DNA of 64,000 nt, taken from assembly GCF_000346485.2 (NCBI RefSeq), contig NZ_KQ976354.1, positions 2,575,839-2,639,838 on the forward strand, in the 5' to 3' direction. Every line of letters starts with the position of its first letter. The stretch's first letter is position 1. The DNA comes from Scytonema hofmannii PCC 7110 (GTDB lineage Bacteria > Cyanobacteriota > Cyanobacteriia > Cyanobacteriales > Nostocaceae). The translations under genes were made by a program, and so were the position numbers. Below are positions 60,153-64,000 of this stretch, in pieces. Below the pieces are notes generated by a model that saw only the letters and a list, made by a program, of their open reading frames with translations, searched no databases and was not told the DNA's origin.

Positions 60153-60756
60153 TCGCACTGCTGAAAATCGCATTTGCATTCCCGTCCTCAAACCAGCCTT
60201 AGAACCTTGGTTTGATTTAGCCTTAGTGGTTGATGAAAGCAAGTCCATGATTTTCTGGAGAAAAACAGTTCAAGAATTGCGAAAGCTTTTGGAACACTGT
60301 GGAGCGTTTCGGGATGTGCGAACTTGGGGATTAGTCACAAATCAAAAAGGAAAGGTTGTTCTGCAACAAGGAGTAGGTAAAAAAGCACGTCGTCGCCGTC
60401 TCTACGATCCCCGCGAACTTATTGACCCCAGTGGTCAGCGTCTTATTTTAATCGTTAGTGATTGTGTCTCTTCTATCTGGCATGATGGAAAAGCCATATC
60501 AGTTCTCAAAGCATGGGTGAAGCAAAACCCTGTCGCCATTGTACAGATGTTACCAGAATGGTTGTAGTTGAGAACGGGGCTGAGTTTGGGAGCAATCTTA
60601 AGATTGAAATCAGCAACGCCCGATTTTCTGGCGATCGCACACTATATTAACAAAACCTTCCTAAAGATAGATGAAATTCAAAGCCGCACCCTAAAACATG
60701 AACGAGTAAAGAATCTTAAAAGACTTTTTAAGATGTATTGTTATGAACCGAGTTAA
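60118..60756 (+). pseudogene. SAV_2336-type (vWA-like) conflict protein fragment, amber-interrupted
   Basis: From 60151 the frame gives NRICIPVLKPALEPWFDLAL, VVDESKSMIFWRKTVQELRK and LILIVSDCVSSIWHDGKAIS, matching the SAV_2336 N-terminal-related region found in cyanobacterial and actinobacterial conflict systems; DxSxSM recalls a von Willebrand A metal site. A TAG at 60565-60567 interrupts it exactly where the family has a Trp (LPEWL, stop, LRTGLSLGA), consistent with TGG to TAG. Downstream residues remain open to 60756, then the gene is cut. The large C-terminal part is missing. Confidence 0.75.
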
Positions 60757-60901
60757 AGATAAAGTGGCCATTGTTACAGGTGGCGCGACTGGTATTGGTA
60801 AAGCCACTTGTATGCTATTAGCCAAAGAAGGCGCACTCGTTGCAATTACGGATATTAAAAACGATGAGGGTCAAGCGATCGCGCAATATTGCCATGTTTG
60901 A
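60743..60901 (+). pseudogene. short-chain dehydrogenase/reductase, N-terminal remnant
   Basis: 52 residues: [20 protein letters not shown], then [20 protein letters not shown], ending QYCHV and a [12 protein letters not shown] is the SDR cofactor motif (TGxxxGxG). The catalytic Tyr-Lys region and the rest are absent. It overlaps the tail of the SAV_2336 fragment by 14 bp in another frame. Confidence 0.8.
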
Positions 60902-61051
60902 TGAGCAACAGTGCAGACAAGTTATAAAACTTTGTTTTTTGAGAAACGAGCAAGTAGAAACTGGGGATTGATTTTTAATCCCGCAGTCAGAGTGCAAACT
61001 AGCTATTGCTGGGTGTAAGTTGAGTGAATGGATGTGTTCAACTTTTAACTT

Positions 61052-61849
61052 ATGCTGCACCGTTTCACAGAACTTGGGTTAATTTGCATTACCCAACCGC
61101 ATCACGCTTGGCTTGCGGGTCAATTAGCGCTCCATTGGGGTAATAAACAATTCGGTACATTGACTCCAAGAGTTGAAGTTTGTCTTGGTGCAGAAATTCA
61201 CGATATCGGATGGTTGGGGTGGGAGCGATCGCCAACCTTAAACCGAGAAACTGGCTATCCGCATAAGTTTACAGAACTGAGCACACAAGTACATATCGAT
61301 ATTTGGTCAAGTGCCAAACAGCTTGCGATGCCAATGGGAAGGTATGCAGCATTACTTGTTTCAATGCACGGTACGGGGCTGTATGAAAGGTTTACAAGCT
61401 GGCAAAATTCAGCTTCTTCAATTCAAATCGTGCAGGATTTTTTAAACCGCGAATACGAATTTCAAGAAAAACTTATTAATACTTTGAGTCATGATGAATA
61501 CTACGCACGGTATGCAACACGAGAGGCGATCGAACGCAACCAAAAGCTAGTAGCAACTTGGGACACTCTCTCAATTCTTTTGTGTCAGGGATTTGTCGAT
61601 AAACAAGAGGTCACTCAAGTACCAACAGTTGATGGCACGATCGCACTTCAATTAACTCTGAGAGAAAATAAAAACAATCTCTCTCAAATTACAGTCTCTC
61701 CTTGGCCATTTGAGCAGAGTGAGGTCAATTTGGTTTATGAAGGACGGCTTTTATCATCGACTTTTCATGACGAAAAAACAATGCGAGACGCTCTGATGGA
61801 AGATTGCTGGGTAACTTTAAAGACCACATTAAAGCCAGGTAGGGATTAA
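61052..61849 (+). CDS. DUF3891 family protein
   Basis: 265 residues. The N-terminal QPHHAWLAGQLALHWGN and GAEIHDIGWLGWERSP with later FVSMHGTGLYE-like VSMHGTGLYERFT resemble HD-type metal-binding helices and match DUF3891. Activity is unknown; hydrolase-like HD chemistry is a reasonable guess. It stands alone, after the pseudogene cluster. Confidence 0.82.
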   Translation: MLHRFTELGLICITQPHHAWLAGQLALHWGNKQFGTLTPRVEVCLGAEIHDIGWLGWERSPTLNRETGYPHKFTELSTQVHIDIWSSAKQLAMPMGRYAALLVSMHGTGLYERFTSWQNSASSIQIVQDFLNREYEFQEKLINTLSHDEYYARYATREAIERNQKLVATWDTLSILLCQGFVDKQEVTQVPTVDGTIALQLTLRENKNNLSQITVSPWPFEQSEVNLVYEGRLLSSTFHDEKTMRDALMEDCWVTLKTTLKPGRD

Positions 61850-62461
61850 ATTCAAAAATATAACTATTTCTTGAAGATAGAATAAACCGCTCCTCCCCTT
61901 TATCAGGGGAGGTTGGGAGGGGTAAAAAATATTTGATACATTAATCATGACTTTTCAAACATCCTCTGAGAACAAGATGTTTCCTTACACATCGTTATAC
62001 AGCAATGGCTGTCAGTTTTCCGGTTTTAGGAAAAAGTGAGAGTGCAACTCAATAGGCGTTAGTGCGATCTGTACTTCGGGTTTTGTGGAGGTGAGAGCGA
62101 TCGCACTCGCCCTCTTTCCTCTGCGTACTCTGCGCCTCTGTGGTTAAAATCTTCTCCCAATACTACAAGGGCTCTCGAATTTTTGTGGGTTGGAAAAACC
62201 CTTGGAGAAACTCAACAAATACTTGTAAATGTTGGGTTTCGTTTAAATGTTGGGTTTCGTTCCTCAACCCAACCTACGTATTTTCGGATTTTTACGTAAA
62301 ACCTACGCAGTATTGAATCTTCTCCTTCTTTGCGCTCTTTGCGTCTTTGCGGTTCATTCAAATCAGTAATTTTCGAGTGGGACAGTAACAATGCTTGTTA
62401 AGTTACCTGAATTCCTGGGAACCATATATCTGACACTTGCTAGAAACCGTCATATATTAAA
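61850..62461. other. 612-bp gene-free region with hairpin repeats
   Basis: Contains a CCTCCCCTTTATCAGGGGAGG hairpin near 61893-61913 (arms CCTCCCC/GGGGAGG), a CTCTGCGTACTCTGCGCCTC repeat (about 62118-62137), a doubled ATGTTGGGTTTCG hairpin repeat (62223-62277) and CTTTGCGCTCTTTGCG repeats (62331-62355). No gene seen. The promoter of the last gene should lie near its end. Confidence 0.5.
62223..62277. repeat. hairpin repeat of the murD-end family
   Basis: Two copies of AATGTTGGGTTTCGTT followed by one CCTCAACCCAACCTACG arm. Same family as 50141-50173. Confidence 0.8.
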
Positions 62462-64000
62462 ATGCCGTTACAAAACCAAGCACAAGTTTTATACAAAAAA
62501 TTCTTGATAGTTTTTTTACCACTATCCGCTTTGCTTGCACTTGTACTAGGGGGTCTCTACTACGGAAAAATACGGGCGGAGAAAACCGCCATGAAAATCA
62601 GTGAAATCCGCAAAGTAAAAATGCAAGCTAAAGTCATAGTAGGAAACTTTAACTTGGTTGTCTCGGACTTGATGGTTCTCTCAGAACAAATAGAACTCCA
62701 AGAAATCTTGGAAGGAGCCAAAGAGCAAAGCTCAACACTTGCTGAAGAATTTTTATCTTTTTCCCAACATAAAAAACTTTACGATCAAATTCGTTTTTTA
62801 GATACCACAGGTCAGGAAATCGTGAGAGTGAATTTTAACCGCGATCGCCCAAATATAGTCCCCAAAGATCAATTACAAGTTCAACTTAAGCGCTACTGGT
62901 TCAATGATACTTTACATCTGAACAAAAGAGAAGTATTTGTGTCGCCCTTAGACTTAAATATTGAAAGAGGAAAAGTTGAGCAACCACTAAAGCCGATGAT
63001 TCGCTTTGGCACTCCTGTTTTTGATAGTCGCGGGCAAAAACGGGGTATCATCATACTGAACTACTTTGGTAAAAAACTGCTTGACTCTTTTGCTCAAGTG
63101 AGTTACGACACACCAGGTCAGTCAATGCTGCTCAATGCCGATGGATACTGGTTAAAGGGAGCAAAGTCTGATGAGTGGGGATTTATGTTTCCCAATCGTC
63201 AAAACCATACTTTTGGTAAAGTGTTTCCTGACGTCTGGAAGCAAATATCTCAAACAGAATCAGGACAACTACAAACTCCTGAAGGATTGTTTACCTACAC
63301 AACAGTTTATCCACTAGCAGAAGGACAAAAATCAAGTACGGGTTCGGGACAAGCTTTTACACCCAGTCAAAGTCAAATAAATTATCAAGCATACTACTGG
63401 AAGGTTGTTTCTCAAGTGTCAGCAGACGCTTTCGACCTCAAGTCTAATAAGTTGTTGATTGAATTATTATATCTTTATATCGGATTGGTAATGGCAATTG
63501 GAATTGGTTCTTGGATACTAGCCAAAGCCAGTGTCAATCGTCAGATAACTGAGATAGAATTAACAAAATCTCAAGCTCGTTTGCTAGAACTTGCAGAACG
63601 AGAAAATTTACTAAAAAGATGTCTATCAAGCCATATTCGTAACTCGCTAGAACTCAATACAATTCTGAGCACAGCCGTTGCTGAAGTTCACAAACTCCTT
63701 CAGATAGATCGATGTCAATTTTTGTGGTGTCATATAGAAGATGAATGTATCCGATTTGAACTCAGTCATGAAGCTTGTCGTGCTAATTTGTTGTCCCCAG
63801 TTGGTTACTCTCCTATTGAGAAAGTTGAAATATTGAGCCAAGGAATTATTCAAGAGAAGTTTCTGCAATTGGATAATGTTTTAACAGATGCGCGATTGGA
63901 TAGTGTCAGCCGGGAATTTTTGTTAAGTTTGGGATTGACTTCTTTACTAGCAGTAGCTATTTACACTCATTCCCATCGGTTGGGAGTTCTTGTATGTCAG
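62462..64000 (+). CDS. membrane sensor protein with Cache-like and GAF domains, partial
   Basis: 513 residues to the window edge. Transmembrane helix at about 14-33 (LIVFLPLSALLALVLGGLYY), an extracytoplasmic dCache/PDC-like sensor (FLDTTGQEIVRVNFNRDRPN; RFGTPVFDSRGQKRGIIILN; MLLNADGYWLKGAKSDEWGF), a second helix (LLIELLYLYIGLVMAIGIGS), a coiled coil, and a GAF domain beginning SLELNTILSTAVAEVHKLLQ. The order is that of cyanobacterial sensor histidine kinases or diguanylate cyclases; the output domain lies beyond the window. Confidence 0.85.
   Translation, partial: MPLQNQAQVLYKKFLIVFLPLSALLALVLGGLYYGKIRAEKTAMKISEIRKVKMQAKVIVGNFNLVVSDLMVLSEQIELQEILEGAKEQSSTLAEEFLSFSQHKKLYDQIRFLDTTGQEIVRVNFNRDRPNIVPKDQLQVQLKRYWFNDTLHLNKREVFVSPLDLNIERGKVEQPLKPMIRFGTPVFDSRGQKRGIIILNYFGKKLLDSFAQVSYDTPGQSMLLNADGYWLKGAKSDEWGFMFPNRQNHTFGKVFPDVWKQISQTESGQLQTPEGLFTYTTVYPLAEGQKSSTGSGQAFTPSQSQINYQAYYWKVVSQVSADAFDLKSNKLLIELLYLYIGLVMAIGIGSWILAKASVNRQITEIELTKSQARLLELAERENLLKRCLSSHIRNSLELNTILSTAVAEVHKLLQIDRCQFLWCHIEDECIRFELSHEACRANLLSPVGYSPIEKVEILSQGIIQEKFLQLDNVLTDARLDSVSREFLLSLGLTSLLAVAIYTHSHRLGVLVCQ

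Overview
This window reads as chromosome from a filamentous, probably heterocyst-forming cyanobacterium (order Nostocales). The evidence is the dense HIP1 octamers (GCGATCGC), a cytM/petG/rsmD/hisH neighbourhood, cyanobacterial families (DUF3370, PatA/PATAN regulator, PEP-CTERM protein, trifunctional Ser/Thr kinase-ATPase-histidine kinase), and many short tandemly repeated (STRR) heptamer arrays and small inverted-repeat elements (MITEs). I see no rRNA, tRNA, CRISPR array or intact transposase. The genus is inference.

Layout. 1-1.3 kb: a MarR regulator cut by the window edge and the fossil of a DrrA/DrrB-type ABC exporter whose middle is missing. 1.5-4.6 kb: a two-gene unit of HEPN protein and large KGGVGR-variant P-loop ATPase with overlapping ATG/TGA, a candidate conflict system. 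4.8-5.1 kb: an SDR fossil cut by a MITE. 5.3-13.7 kb: a Pix/Hmp-style chemosensory operon on the minus strand (PatA-type regulator, double CheW, MCP, hybrid CheA, CheB, then a coupled phosphodiester glycosidase). 14.3-18.5 kb: ABC exporter, HicB-like remnant and large membrane protein. 18.5-24.7 kb: a type I secretion set (HlyD adaptor, ABC transporter with cNMP-binding and catalytically dead C39-like domain, parvulin-like PPIase) plus an odd tandem HisKA-like protein with no phospho-accepting His. 25-27.5 kb: a NACHT NTPase, possibly immune. 27.8-30.6 kb: housekeeping genes (cytM, petG, rsmD, hisH, pyroglutamyl-peptidase-like). 30.6-42.5 kb: DUF3370, PEP-CTERM protein, an 1826-residue signalling protein, DUF3291, MiaE, GNAT and a degenerate sensor kinase. 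43.1-46.8 kb: a two-subunit permease pair and an Ig-like/propeller protein. 47-50 kb: nested MITEs and a tandem duplication of Uma2 nuclease-like genes. 50-54 kb: murD and glyS.

54-62 kb is the richest accessory stretch: a WD40 protein diverging from a stand-alone deaminase-type toxin-like gene (HAE and CPGC motifs) followed by a candidate immunity gene, then a HicA fragment, a VapBC-like pair, and the debris of an effector-associated-domain (EAD1)/SAV_2336-type conflict system with one truncated and one intact EAD1 and an in-frame amber codon. The window ends in a sensor kinase with Cache-like sensor and GAF domain.

The most striking window-wide pattern is the relation of repeats to genes. 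Stop codons of at least seven genes lie inside, or at the first unit of, STRR-like low-complexity arrays, and murD ends in a hairpin repeat. Three repeats sit in frame inside coding regions: an STRR in murD, and an STRR plus a 28-bp perfect palindrome in the giant kinase. Repeat insertion seems to have trimmed or re-terminated genes repeatedly in this genome.
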